Source of the DNA: Eremophila alpestris peregrina
Taxonomy: Eukaryota > Chordata > Aves > Passeriformes > Alaudidae
Length of the DNA: 64,000 bases
Assembly (NCBI GenBank): GCA_009792885.1
Contig: WMCF01000015.1
Span: 15,027,667-15,091,666 of the forward strand
Direction of reading: 5' to 3'
Made by a program: the position numbers and the translations under genes. This document shows, in pieces, positions 25,736 through 38,244 of this stretch; the stretch's first letter is position 1; every line of letters begins with the position of its first letter. The notes under the pieces were generated by a model. The model saw nothing but the letters and a program-made list of their open reading frames with translations. It had not been told where the DNA came from and searched no databases.

Positions 25736-28700
25736 CTACCAATTAGACTCTCACAAAATTTATACCTGCCTACCCTTCAGCTCCCTGAGAACAGGAATAG
25801 AGACCATCAGGGATGTACTCAAGTTTCTACAGTGGCTTGGGAGCAGTAGTTCACCTGCTGCTCATTCCAGCTCTAGAAAAATTTCTCAGAGCTGCAGTAC
25901 CAGTGGGGTATGAGGCCTGTGTGTTTCCCCACTGAAATGTGGGTTCTGACCCAGATTGGGCTGAGCTTCAGACTGCCTTATCTGGAAAGGCTGCTTGACT
26001 GTTTTCTGTGCCTCACTACAGCCTAATTGGAGAACAACTTCTCCTTTTTGTACTCCTGGGTGAGTTCAGGCTATTAAGTGGGACTACAGACAGCAAGAGA
26101 TGTCTGCTACAGGGTCAGCAAAACAGGAGAAATGAAAAAAGCCACAACATCTCAAAAAAGCAAGTAACCTGTTAGATGAACCTATTAGAGTTTAAAAAAT
26201 AACTAATCAAAATGGGACAGGTCACAATACATAGAAGCAATGAAGGTAACTGTCAATTTACCCTGTAGGAATGCAATGCAGGTTTTTACTGCTCAAAAAC
26301 AGAGATGCACCTCAGAATGCTATTATGTCAGTTTAAAAATTATATGTAATATATAATATTAAGAACCTTATAACAGTAATCACATTGCAATGCTACCAAG
26401 AAGTTCCATCCAAAGTTGGTACCCTGTTTTTTTCTGCACACCAGAAGACAAAAGCTGAGTCTGGAAGATCTTGCAATCGATTTTTAAGACAAAATGAAAA
26501 CATCCCAAGCCACCTAAAGTGAGAGAATAAGAATAGAGGAGAGATACGTTTCTGATAGGCAGGATTCCCTCAGGTGTACAGTGCCTTATCAACATTACTA
26601 TACACTTGGGTGATCATCCTAACCACTCATAGCAGAGCAAATAACAACAGGTCCAAGGCACAAATATGTTCTTAAAAAAGGAAGATGCAACACATACAGT
26701 AACAGAGTGTAACAGAGTATTAAATGGCCACAAGCTTTTAAATGAATTAATTATAGATAAGAGTCCATAAATGATATGACATTAACTACATGTTATATAC
26801 TTTGCTATTTAATTCAAAGCTACACATAGTTGGTTCCTAACATGTCTGGACAGAATTGTTAACAGTAAAGGAGAATAAGACAAAAGGAAGACATCTGACA
26901 GACCTCAGGGTGTCCAGCTCATTCAACACTGGGTAACTGTTTTAAACAAAATCAGACACATTCTTTGTGTTGACCTAGAATAATGATAATTTTAAGATAT
27001 TTATGTTTTAGTGCACCAAAATTAAAATAACTCTGAATTTATATCAGTCTCTTTTTATTCCAAGCAAAATATCTATTCTATATAAACATCCTATAATTTA
27101 TTTTAAATAATAATTCATTTACAACAGTTACATATAATGATGTGTGATTTATTATATAGGATAGACAGAAAGGCACTTCATTGAATATTAAATTAAAAAC
27201 AGAGAAGAATTTTGGGGGGAAGAGAATCTGCATTTTAAAATTTCAAAATTTGCATAGATTTTTGAAAAGAGTTCATTGAAAAAGCTGATGAATGTAGTTT
27301 TAGTTGAAAAAAAATTTGTTCATCTCAAGCAATTTTACATTTGGTAGTTCAGATACTCATCTACAAAATCCCTCTCTGAGGCACACTAAAAAACATCTTT
27401 GGATAAGAAGACAATGAATGCTGAAAGCATTTACAGAAGAACTATATACAAGGAATCTGTATCAAAAGAAAACTGACAACAATCCCAAATAGCTGCCTGT
27501 GGTGCAAGTAGAAGAAAATATTCCTACCTAAACAAACACAGCTGGAGAACAGCTCAATATTCTCTTTACAGCATTTTCACTGAGGGATGCAAAATGATAC
27601 CTGCCAGCCTCAGAGAAGCAGCTGAAGGAAGATTAGACATACAAATGTGGGGGAAACCTTTGCACTGATATTTCAAAGACTTCCAAGAGGTTAGTGTGAT
27701 TTCTTTGTGCTGAGGCAGAAATGCTATATTCAATTTGGCAACAGCCTCAGCAGCAGGATGGGCTCCATTTAGTGGATCCAGACTAGATCCAAATCAAAAA
27801 GACATCCTCTTTAATACAAGAAATGGCTGGCTGATTAGAAATCCACTGAAATCTAAGGATATATTCATTGATGGATGTCTCAGAAGAAACAAGCAATTAA
27901 ATATTTTTTCTAGGGCATCTACCTTGGATAGTTAGGAGAGTGTGTTCTTTCTGACAAGCACTGATCTGTGCTTTTCTCTTTCAGCTGGTACTCAGTGACT
28001 CCATTTAACCTAATACATATCAATGCCCTCAGGAGTCAAAGCAGAGTAAATCTTCACAGGTGATATGGAGTAATTGTAAGCTTTTATGACCCACATCATG
28101 TCATGGTGGCCAGGAAATAAAGCTAACACTCCACATCTCCAAATGCCTTTATTTATTGAGGACGTTAGGGAGAATTCAAAATTTTCTACCATTTGTACTA
28201 ATGCACAACTGCACTGTGGATTTCTTATTAGATGATGCCCTAATAACATTACAGATAATGTTAATGACAGTCTACTAATATGCATACTGAGGACACACAG
28301 AGTTGAAAAGCATAAGCAGTAGGTTATCTCAAGAGCCTGAAGAAATCTTTAGGTAGTATCTGAAAAAGAAATGACAAACACTAAAAACAGTAACTGAAAA
28401 CCTGCTGGTAAATTCAGAGCAAAGATTTTCCTTACATCCTCCTAGCAGAACTTCTTCTATACTTTACATTTCCTAAAAATTCTTCTATATTTGTATGCAA
28501 ATAGATCATAAAACTGAGAACTTCTGTGTGGTTTGTCAGGACTTTTGGTCTAACCAGCAGAATTTTTCAGGGTTTTTGAACTGTAGCTGATGTATTGATA
28601 TAGTGATGCAGATGAAAACAGAGAAAGAGCCTACTCCCAAACCTTCCTGCCATCTGAGTTCTACTAATGCCATTATCTGGATTTCCTGACTTCAAAACAA

Positions 28701-29172
28701 GGGTTTAAATGATATAATGCTCCTTTTGATAACAGCAAAAAGAGAAGCATCAAAACATCTCAAAATAATGGATGTTAAGGTAATTTGTTTAATCATTCCC
28801 ATTGCAGAGCATTTTCTATGTCAAAAAAAGCCATCCTGCAAGACGCAGCTACTTCTTCAAAGAGTTTTCAGCTTGAGGGACTGAACAAATGTGAGTGGAG
28901 AAAAATAAGGACACAAAGTTCACAACTATAAATACAAACAATAAAAGTTATCCCTGGCCTCTAGCTAGCCTGCTTGTTTTTCAAATAGGTGAACTGTGAA
29001 GCAGTACAAGCAGGAAAAACCAGCAAGGAAAAATGCTTCTGGAGGATCTGGAAGGACATGAACTGTGTTTGGATGCTGTAGAAAACAGGGTAAGTTATAC
29101 AATACTGGCATTGGTCATTAGTAAGGAAGATAGTCTTTGCAGAAGTACATTTTGGATGGTCTTAGGAGATAA

Positions 29173-29239
29173 AGTGGGTGGCATCCCTGCTCATGGCAGG
29201 AAAATTGTAACTAGAGGATCATTAAGGTCCTTTCCAGTC
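29173..29239 (+). mobile_element. CR1 LINE 3' fragment interrupted by assembly gap
   Basis: GCATCCCTGCTCATGGCAGG followed by GAGGATCATTAAGGTCCTTT is the CR1 3'-terminal motif on the plus strand. It breaks off at the run of N beginning at 29240, where the terminal octamer tail would be expected. The sequence resuming at 29325 does not look like CR1. The fragment may extend somewhat upstream of the start given. Confidence 0.7.
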
Positions 29240-29324
29240 NNNNNNNNNNNNNNNNNNNNNNNNNNNNNNNNNNNNNNNNNNNNNNNNNNNNNNNNNNNNN
29301 NNNNNNNNNNNNNNNNNNNNNNNN
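29240..29324. other. Assembly gap (85 N)
   Basis: A run of 85 undetermined bases. It sits at the 3' end of a CR1 fragment. Whether its length is real or an estimate cannot be told from the sequence. A reading frame drawn through it on the plus strand is meaningless. Confidence 1.
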
Positions 29325-29386
29325 CTCCAGCTCACTGAAAATTTAATTTTGTGCTAGATTCTGAGGGTCCCATCACTCAATGGCAA

Positions 29387-29402
29387 GTGTGTGTGTGTGT
29401 GT
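29387..29402. repeat. (GT)8 microsatellite
   Basis: Eight uninterrupted GT units about 60 bp after the assembly gap. Confidence 0.85.
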
Positions 29403-29685
29403 CAGTAAGTAGCCCCACACTTTGGGATGTGTTGGAAGGTCAGGTTTGGGGGAGTTGTGCAAGGTGGTGGGAAGGAAGGCACAGCTCTCATTGCAGATGG
29501 CAAGCTGTATGGCCTCTGAGGTGAAGAGACACACTGAGCAACTTGAGAGGTGATAACCAACATCACCAGCACCAAGTGTCACAGCTGACCCTTCTCTCTG
29601 TATCTTCCAAGAAGTTTTCCAAAAGATGAAGACTTGACAAGTACCCCCTGGTTGCTTTGAGGCATCTTCTTGAGCCCACTTCACA

Positions 29686-29703
29686 GGATCAGGATCCTGA
29701 TCC
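29686..29703. repeat. 18-bp perfect palindrome
   Basis: GGATCAGGATCCTGATCC is identical to its own reverse complement with no spacer. A related GATCCTGATCCTGATCC tandem occurs near 16122-16138. Confidence 0.9.
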
Positions 29704-30447
29704 CAGAGGACACTTGCTTTTCTTTATGGACACTTACCAAACACCTGATAACCAGCACAGTGCTCAGTTGTCAATGACAAGTGCATAGAAATGCATCTGA
29801 TATTAGCAGTTAAAAGCAACCTTCTTCCTATAATGCATTCTTTAACAAATACCTGTTCCATAGTTCTCCCTCATTCCTGCAAAAATAGACTATGTCACTT
29901 GAGGTTTTTAAAAAACACACTTTTCTTACTGCTTGAAAACAGTTACTAAGTATCACAAATAAACTCTAGAAACAGAATTTGCATGGTATAAAAATAAATA
30001 ATTGGAAGCAATTGTAAGCTAACCTAGCTACAAACAGTTTTTTTTTCTTTCCCCCTTCAGACAAAATGCTATCAAACAATGAAGAAATTTCCACATTATT
30101 TTCAAATGCTAAGCACACTTCATTTGAATGTCTGGGTACCTGCAAATTTAAACTCCGAGGGCACTAATTATCCTATATGAGAAGGGTTTATTGTCATTAA
30201 TGTTAGTGGGAGTTAGGCCCTGCACACTGGGAGGGAGATTTACTCTTTTGTGAAACCTGTTTAATTCAGGTGCAGTTGCTTCAAAGTCCTTTCCTTACCA
30301 TGCAGCCTATGCTCAATGTAGAGAAGCTCATTATACCAGTTACATTCATGATGATACCAGATGTTCAAATGGAATAATCATGAGACTTATTTTCAGGCTT
30401 CCTATTCACATAAAACTTGGTGGAAACAATTAGTAAATGGAAGGATG

Positions 30448-30506
30448 CAAGAAAGAAAGAAAGACAAAAAGAAAAAACGAAAAAAAGAACAAAAAAAGGA
30501 AAGAAT
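30448..30506. repeat. GAAA/A-rich simple repeat
   Basis: GAAAGAAAGAAAG grading into A-runs separated by C or G, just upstream of the CR1 at 30568. Confidence 0.8.
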
Positions 30507-30567
30507 TAATTAAGGGAGCCTCCAAGAAAGCTGGAGTATGTCTACTTACAAGGGCTTGTAGTGAAGA

Positions 30568-30770
30568 ATAGCTTCAAACTGAGAGCAGGTCTAGATTACA
30601 TATTAGGAAGGAATTCCTAATATGGTATTAGGAGTGAGGGTATTGAGGCACTGGCACAGTTGCCCAGAGAAGCTGCCCCATCCCTGGCAGTGTTCAAAGC
30701 CAGGTTGGAACCAGGTGATATTTAAAGCCTGTTCCAACACAAGCCATGCTATGATTCTGTGAGTCTATTA
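30568..30770 (+). mobile_element. CR1 LINE, 5'-truncated 3' end
   Basis: CR1 3' region on the plus strand. It includes ACATATTAGGAAGGAATTCC, GAGGCACTGGCACAGTTGCC, CAGAGAAGCTGCCCCATCCC and the tail CTATGATTCTGTGAGTCTA. It appears to have an internal deletion relative to the usual GAAGCTGTGGATGCCCCATC order. A small inverted repeat at 30601-30622 (9-bp arms, 4-nt loop) comes from mutated CR1 sequence. Confidence 0.85.
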
Positions 30771-33700
30771 ATTGCCATTTTATCCATCCCATTCAGGACA
30801 GACCTCTTCACATCTGAGAAACGAAAGTATTTCTCTGATGAGATATTTTTCTTAGTTTACAAAATTTCTCCCTGCTTAGCAGACATCAGAAATATCAGTG
30901 CTCTTTCCTAGGTTTACTACATCTGTGGCTCACCAGTAATTTATGAAGGCTTATTATTTCTTGTGTAATGAAGCACATCTCTTGGCAAATACCAGAGAAG
31001 GTGGAGGGAAAGGGAGGACCTATTATTGTCCAGCTGGGACTAATAACAAAAAGTCATAGGCAAATGCTGGCTCTGCAGGGGACTAAGAATGCCCCAGAGA
31101 GCAGTGCTGCCAACTCCTGTGGAGTTATGATGAGTCCCATGATATCTCACATTTTATTTTAAGGCCTAGAGAGATCATTAACTGAAAACCTCTGGCTTAA
31201 ATTTCTGGAATAGTGGCTTCCAAACTTTCTAGACTGTGGATCAGTATTAGTTCTTCCTTTTTAATTATGCTCTCACAAACTGAATTTTAATTAAAAACTC
31301 TAACAAGATCACTTAATTTAGCTGTTTTAGCCAGTCCAAGGAATTAAGCTGTAGATTACTTGCTACAGTCTTACAAATGATCATTGACTCCAGTGATCAG
31401 TTTGGGATATTTGATCTGGACCTTGTGGCTGCAGAAAACCCACTTGAACAGTGATCCAACTTTCTCCAAAGGGCAGCAAAGATGCAAGCCTAATTTCCCA
31501 CTTTCAGCCTATCTTCCTACCCCTCTCTTTGTACCCTCCTTTGTTTTACCTTTACACTGGTTCTGTTCAGTTCATCTCCAGTTCTAAATGCACACAGTTC
31601 TATTTGCTCACTTTTAATTCCCACTTGCCTGACATGGCCAGATGTTTCTCTCTTCCCTCACTCATACTTATTTTGCAGTACATTCTCTAGTCTCCTGTTA
31701 CCCAGATCTGTCCCAGGTAAATTGCAGCATTAAGCATTTTGGACTTTTCCTATAAAGATGTCACATCACATTACTGAAACGAATATTTGGAATTTGGAAG
31801 AGACCACGTTGTTACGATAATATCAAAGCCTGACATATTTTAGGTTTATTTTACTTGACAGCATCTCTTTGGAGAACAGGAACCTCACATAGCTCCTAAA
31901 TGATATTTTGACAGTTTCTAGTTAATCTGGCCCTTTGAGACCAGTTTCTGCAGGTCACCTCTTTAAAGCAAAGGGCCATTTTTTCCCCTACAGTTTGGGT
32001 TGCATTTCTTCTACCACCAGCCATGATGTGCACCAATACCAGCTGATCTGGAGTATGTATAAGGAGAAACAGGAAAGAGAAGATGTGGCTCTGCACAGAC
32101 ATCTCTGATGGGTGGACTTCAGTTGGGTTGGTTAGGAAGAAAGCCATCATAGTAAAATGTCAGAGTATAACTTTGATCAAAAATAGTAGCAATTCTCAGG
32201 TATTTTCAAAGTTCACAAAAAGCCACTTAATATCTTATTAGCATATTTGGTTTGTGATGAGGTGAATTTTTCTGATACTTTGTGTTTACCAGTAACTGCT
32301 GCCTGAGTTAAATATGATCAATCAATAGATCTCTTCTAGAGGTTCTACTTTTTTTTCATAATTGAGAAAAACGACTGTTGTAACTCTTTTCCAGATACTG
32401 TTCTTTAAAGATGCTAGCAAAGAAGTGGCTTTTTCCTCTAATCAATATTTAAAAATCACTGTATTCATGCAATCCTAAAAACGAGCAGAAGAGATTTTAG
32501 TCTCAAGGGTGAAGGAATGAAGAAAATAAGAAAAGCACTGGTTTCTGGGGAGATACCACATGGCACTGATGACAGACTCCCACACCAGCAACGAAAAACA
32601 CTGCTTGTGCCACTGGTGCTTTGCAGCTGACATTTGAACTCTGCATAGTAGAAGAGATGCTGATGAATGCTGACTGTTTCATATATGTTACATAATCTTA
32701 TATATATAGCACAAAGGTATTGTATGCCTGCATGCACATAGGATACATAAATCACTTTGGATATTCAAGGATTATTGTATACAGGTAAACCTCCATGTAG
32801 GGGGGTCGCTGATGGTTACTTCTTAGGAGTCAAAGTGTCTCTTATATTTTTACTCAGACTTAGGCAGCACTGGCATTTACAGATACATGGCTGCATCACT
32901 GCTGCTGGCATTTGAACTAGGAACTGCATTCAGGCTCAGAAATACTGTGAGAACTTGAAGAAATAATCTGTAGAATTTATGAAGAAAATGCCATTGCTAC
33001 TTTGAAACAAACTTGACAGTGTGCACGTGAATCCCTCAATTTGTCACATTCATTAGGGAAGAAAGAGCTGGCCTGAGTGGTTTAAATTACTGTGTTGGTT
33101 TGAATTGGTCTGATTTATAATAGGCAAATTTTGTTCATAAATTTAAAGTACTTTCTATAAATGTGAGGACAAACCACTTTTGAAAAAAGCTTCTATTGCA
33201 CCTTAAATTGCAGGGGAGCATTTATCCACCTATCTCTCTGACCTTGTAGTGGATTAAAAGGCTGAGTTAATTTTTCTTTTAAAATCATGCATAATACCGA
33301 AATACTTGCTCAGTTACTTTTGCCTTAGATAAAAATGGATTTTAAAAAAGAATACATTTTTACCCCTTTATGTCTAAGAAGGCATAAGCAAATGATGACA
33401 TGAAGCTTGTAATTTTTGGCCCCCACATTCAGAGACAATTTCTTGAGCAATTTATCCTTATGTCATTGGAAGGGTGTTCAGAAGAGCTGTATCTGCAAGC
33501 CCAAACCTCCTTCTCTCCCCTCCTTCTGCTTCCAGAATATTCAGTATATGCAAATAGAGGCCTCTGTGCTTTTCCACAATTTAACATGTTTAGCAGGTAT
33601 TTTCTCAGCTTCTGAAAAATAAAATGTGTTGCAAATTTGTAGATAACAGTGTTCTACAGAGCTTAGTTAGGTACTTCCAGGCCTTTCAGAAACAGACATT

Positions 33701-34282
33701 TTATTGAAATTTGCAGAGTGTGTAGTTTTGAAGAGATAAGTGTGAAATAGTCCTTGTAACAGATTTTCTGAGTAAGCCACGACTTAGGACATTTTATCTG
33801 CAGGTGTTGAGCAGAATGTGAGTGCATACACTCTGACCAGCAGGGAGTAGCTTGTAGGACGAAGGCTTTACAGCACAGACATCTCCAAATCTTTGAAAAA
33901 ACATTATACGAGACAGATGACTATCTCAGAACAACACAGGGAGAGTTATTGCTTTTTATCATGGTCTGCCTTGACTGTTAAAAATGCTCACTAGTCTCCA
34001 GACAAATTTAAGAAGGAAGATAGTCTGTATCTGACACATGACAAAGAAGCAATGATGGAAGTGGTGTTAGGAACTAGCAACCACCCAAATACCTCCAGAG
34101 AGGTACCTGGTTGACATGTGAGGTGGGCACTTGGCTGTTGTAGAAGCAGCCCAGCAATCACTGGATCCAAGTGCTGTAAAGACATGCTTGCACAATTCTT
34201 GCACCCGATAAAACTTGCAATGCATCAAATATTTGGAGGGCTGGATAAATAAAGAAAAGGTTGCAAGCTATTTTGCCCACTG

Positions 34283-34370
34283 AAAAGCAAACAAACAACA
34301 AAAAACCCAATTAAAAAATCCTAATTAAAAAAACAAAACAAAACCAAAAGCCACCACCAACAAAACCAAC
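34283..34370. repeat. A-rich, AACAA-type low-complexity tract
   Basis: Repeated AAACAAACAACAA, AAACAAAACAAAACC and CCACCACCAAC motifs with almost no T or G. Low complexity with no recognised element. Confidence 0.8.
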
Positions 34371-36314
34371 CATCTTTCTGTATGCTGCTGTTCAAGGAGA
34401 CACACACTGGAACTACCTGAGAACTGGAATAAAATAAAATCTAGTTCTTGAGTCTGTCATTTCACATCCTAGAGAAAGGTTCTTTGTTTTCTCTTCTCTC
34501 TGCCATGAATCTAAATACAAATAAAACTAAAAGAAGATCACTTACCTCCAAGCAGCTTTGAATCCACTTGGCTTTCAAATTTATGAATCAAATCCCACAA
34601 TATACTTGTCATGAAAATGCTATACTATGGATATTTTTCATTAGTAAGAAGCTTATTTTCTGGAGATGGCCTTTATCCAAAGCAAGTGCAGGATATAATG
34701 AAACTCCTCTGAATCTAAGATTCATTCATCAAAGTAAAACAGCACCACTAACTAGCAGTATTTTGGGGATTTCTTGTAGCTTCAAGCAGGAACTCTGCTG
34801 GGTGTATTTTTATCTCCTGGCATGAAACCACATCACAGACTGCCAATCAGCTGGACAAACAAGGAAGTAGAAGATTCATGTTTTGAAAAGGAAACTTTTA
34901 ATGCTTTGTAAGCTTCAGTCACCCTTCCTTGCATGTCTCATGACATAAGAACACTCCCCAAACCTGCAATTATGAGCTTAGAAGCTTGTAGTGACATTAG
35001 AAAAGACTCTGCTTTCTGATCATTATCTCCTCTGACATGTTGGCAATGGCTGATGATTCTTGGAAATAATGGCAGGTAAGAAGGTGCCTAAACCTCCATC
35101 CACCTCAAACAATATTTGCAAGTTTCTCTGATGTGCCAGGGTTAGAAGGGCTTCTGAAAACAAAAGAGCACTACGGGCAGCATGATGAAGAAAATGTAAC
35201 CCCTAGATCTCAGTTTAACATTGACAGAAATGATATTTCATTGGAGATCAGAAATAAAATTTAGGATAAAGCCATTCTTGAAGGAATCTGTTCTTTGTGC
35301 TCTGTTCAGAATGAACCACCTTCACTGTTATAAATAGGGCTCATTCTCTTGAAGGCTAAATATGAAAGAAAAAGCACAGAAGCTTTATATTGGAGAGGGA
35401 GGGCACTGTAAGGAAGGTCACTTTATAGAAAGCATGAAATGTAATTTGGAGAAGAATGCTAATACAAGCTATATCAGATTGTGAGGAAGCTGCAAACAGC
35501 ATATGTTCTAATATTGTCTTTTATTGATTTTGCTGCCAACATCCCACTTCAACAATGTTACAGCCGCACTTCAGGACTCTTAATGGAGGGGGATGGAGAA
35601 AATCAATATACAGAGCTTGCTTCTGCTCCCATTGAATTCAATGTGAGTTTCATTATTAACTGCAATGAGCAGAGGACAGAGTTCAGTCTGTTTCATCACT
35701 TTGTGTTTGTTTATTCTTTCCCTTTTTATTTAACCTCCTAAGCAGTGATGTGTATTTTTATCCTATGTTTTCGAAAAGTCCCATTTAAATAAGGCAATCC
35801 CCTATCGAACTGTAAGTTTACATGTTAGAAATAATGCCCTGCTTTATGAAACCTAATGAAAAATTATAGCCTGTATCCTGAATTGGGAAAGTTATAATAA
35901 AAGATATAGGATTTGAAATAAATTCTAATAACAAAATCATTTTTTTTTCTTAGAAATATTTTCATTCCAATATGAAGCAAATAAAAGCAGTTTAGTTTTC
36001 ACTGACTTGTAAAATATTGCTTTCAATGTACATTGTTTTCTCAATTACAAATAGATGGGATGCACCTGAGCTTCTTTTCACTATTATTTTAATGGTATTT
36101 ATACAAAATGAAATATGCTAAAATTATCTCCAAGAATTATAAGCATCATCTCCATTCCAACAACATGCTGTTAATTTTGTTCTAGCATGAATGCAAAACA
36201 TATTTTAACATGCTGTCAAAAGGAGACACTAAGAATGTCAATAAAATAACACTAAAATAAATGTAAATTTAGACTGCTGTCACAAGTGGCTGCTTGGTTT
36301 TGTGAAGATGTTAG

Positions 36315-36340
36315 GTTGCTATAGCGTTTTCCATAGCAAC
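36315..36340. promoter_or_regulatory. Inverted X-box-like (RFX-type) motif
   Basis: GTTGCTAT and ATAGCAAC form perfect 8-bp inverted arms separated by AGCGTTTTCC. Each arm resembles an RFX half-site (GTTGCC/GGCAAC class), and the right part TTTTCCATAGCAAC matches the spacing of a full X-box with one good and one weak half. The spacing between the two perfect arms is longer than the usual X-box. Binding is a prediction only. Confidence 0.35.
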
Positions 36341-37592
36341 TTTGCATCTTATTACATAAATAATCCCTCAGTGTCCTTAAAGCTTACTAAAAACAGGATT
36401 AAATGTATTCTCATATGTAATGATCCTGCATAAAACCTTATCAGTATGAAATATCCAGAAAATTTGATAAATCGTAATCTAGATAATAGTATTTCTGCCA
36501 GTGGAAAATCATCAAAGCACAACAGACTTGTTTTGTAGTAAACAGGACATTCTCCTACACCCCATATTAGGAAAATGCCTTTGAAGTGCCTGTTTCCTCC
36601 AAAATTTGGAAGTTAGATTAACCCCTTCTCTGCTGCATCCACAGGACCAGCAGAGACCTCCAGCCTGCAGCCTATGTGTTGTACATGACCCACAGGAACT
36701 GGCCCAGTACCTGGACAGGACAAGGCTGTCTTTATTCCCCAGAGAACTACATTCAGCACTGACTCATTAAGTCTTTTCTGCTAAATTCAGATGCACAAGA
36801 AGCACTATTAGAGGCAAATGGACTTAAAACCAGGGGCATAAAATTAGGCCTCTGCCTACATGCAGCCTGAGCTTCAGCCCATTTTTGTAAAAGCTCTGGG
36901 AAAAATGGAATGCATTTTATGGCACACAATTGGAGCCTGCCTGATGATAACAGCTCGGAACTGGCATGCTGTGAAAGACACTAGAGCAGACTTTTCCCAG
37001 CACAGAGGAAGTAATCATCTTGTGCTGCTTTCTAGTGATCACCCCTGATGGTTCCAGGGAGCAAAACTGATTGTCTGCTGTGCCCAGAGCATTTCCATTT
37101 GAAGGGAAGTCATTCTGCTCACAGAGCTCAAAAGGGTTGTTCAGCTGTCTTCTCTGGCCAGAGAGGGGACTCTGCCACTACAGTGACAATTTGGAGCCTC
37201 ACATTTTAAATACCTTCTTTTATTTAAGAATGTTTCTAAAACCAGGTTGGTGGCGTCTGTTGACAGGGTTTATTTGTTTATCACTGCAGGGCTGCTTATG
37301 ATACCAGCTGCTTATGGCTTTGAAATGGTACCACTTTATTTAAGGAATAAAAAGCAATGCTAGCCCATTAATTTCTAAAGTAAATACATTTTGTTATTTT
37401 ACATTATGTTTATCAATAAGTGTTTAAAAGGACAATAGGCAAACTATGGGTTTGTTAAACACCAATAAAATCTGATGCCAAAACACTATGGGATGGAAAG
37501 AAATGACAGAAAAATAAATCAGACTTCTGTTTGAAACAAAATCTCCCATAAATCCAAAAGGTTAGTCTTACAAGAAAGGAAGGGAGAATCAG

Positions 37593-37609
37593 CTGATCTC
37601 TGAGATCAG
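37593..37609. repeat. Inverted repeat, 8-bp arms, 1-nt centre
   Basis: CTGATCTC T GAGATCAG, followed within 40 bp by further GATCTG and AGATCTG words. Confidence 0.85.
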
Positions 37610-38219
37610 GAGGAAGAAGGTGATCTGACAGGAGATCTGCTGTGACACTTGTTCAGTTGGAAACAAAGGAAAACCAAAGCTCAGCTCCACACAGCTGGGG
37701 CTTGGTGATTTCTATTCAAAGTTTTAACAAGCAATGTAAAGCTTTCCTACCAGTTTAATCCACCTATAAACCACAGTTTTCGTTCCCTGTGTGTATCACT
37801 GCACTCATAAAAGCCTTAGAGAAAGTAAAAGGAGGATTGAATTGAAGAGAAAAGATGAATAAGCATGACACAGATCACTTTGGTGTTGTTTCAGGCTTTC
37901 CTTGAAGACTTGCCAGGCTTGCAACTTTCAAGACAGACTTGTAAACAATATCCCAAAGCCTGTTTTATGCTGTGTGGACCAGGGTGGGATTTTAAAATAC
38001 TGAGTTTCACAAGGACTTATATTCTTCTGAGATGGACTGCCCACTATTCAGCCTATCTCTTACAGCAAGGTACACAGCTGTTGCTGCAAACAGGACAGAT
38101 CAGTTCAGGACAGCATTAAAGATCCAGCTTCGTTCCTCATTTGCAAAGCAGCACCAATCTTACATGTTCAAACTGGGCTTGCATTATGCAACTTGCAATT
38201 TATTGTTTGCACACAGTTA

Positions 38220-38244
38220 TTAATAACATCTGAGATGTTATTAA
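38220..38244. repeat. Perfect inverted repeat, 11-bp arms, 3-nt loop
   Basis: TTAATAACATC, loop TGA, GATGTTATTAA. The arms are fully complementary. It sits in AT-rich intron, so it may be chance or cruciform-prone DNA. Confidence 0.9.

Noticed and set aside
29033..29338. Plus-strand open frame across the N gap
   Set aside because: Its continuity depends on undetermined bases and it runs through a CR1 fragment.
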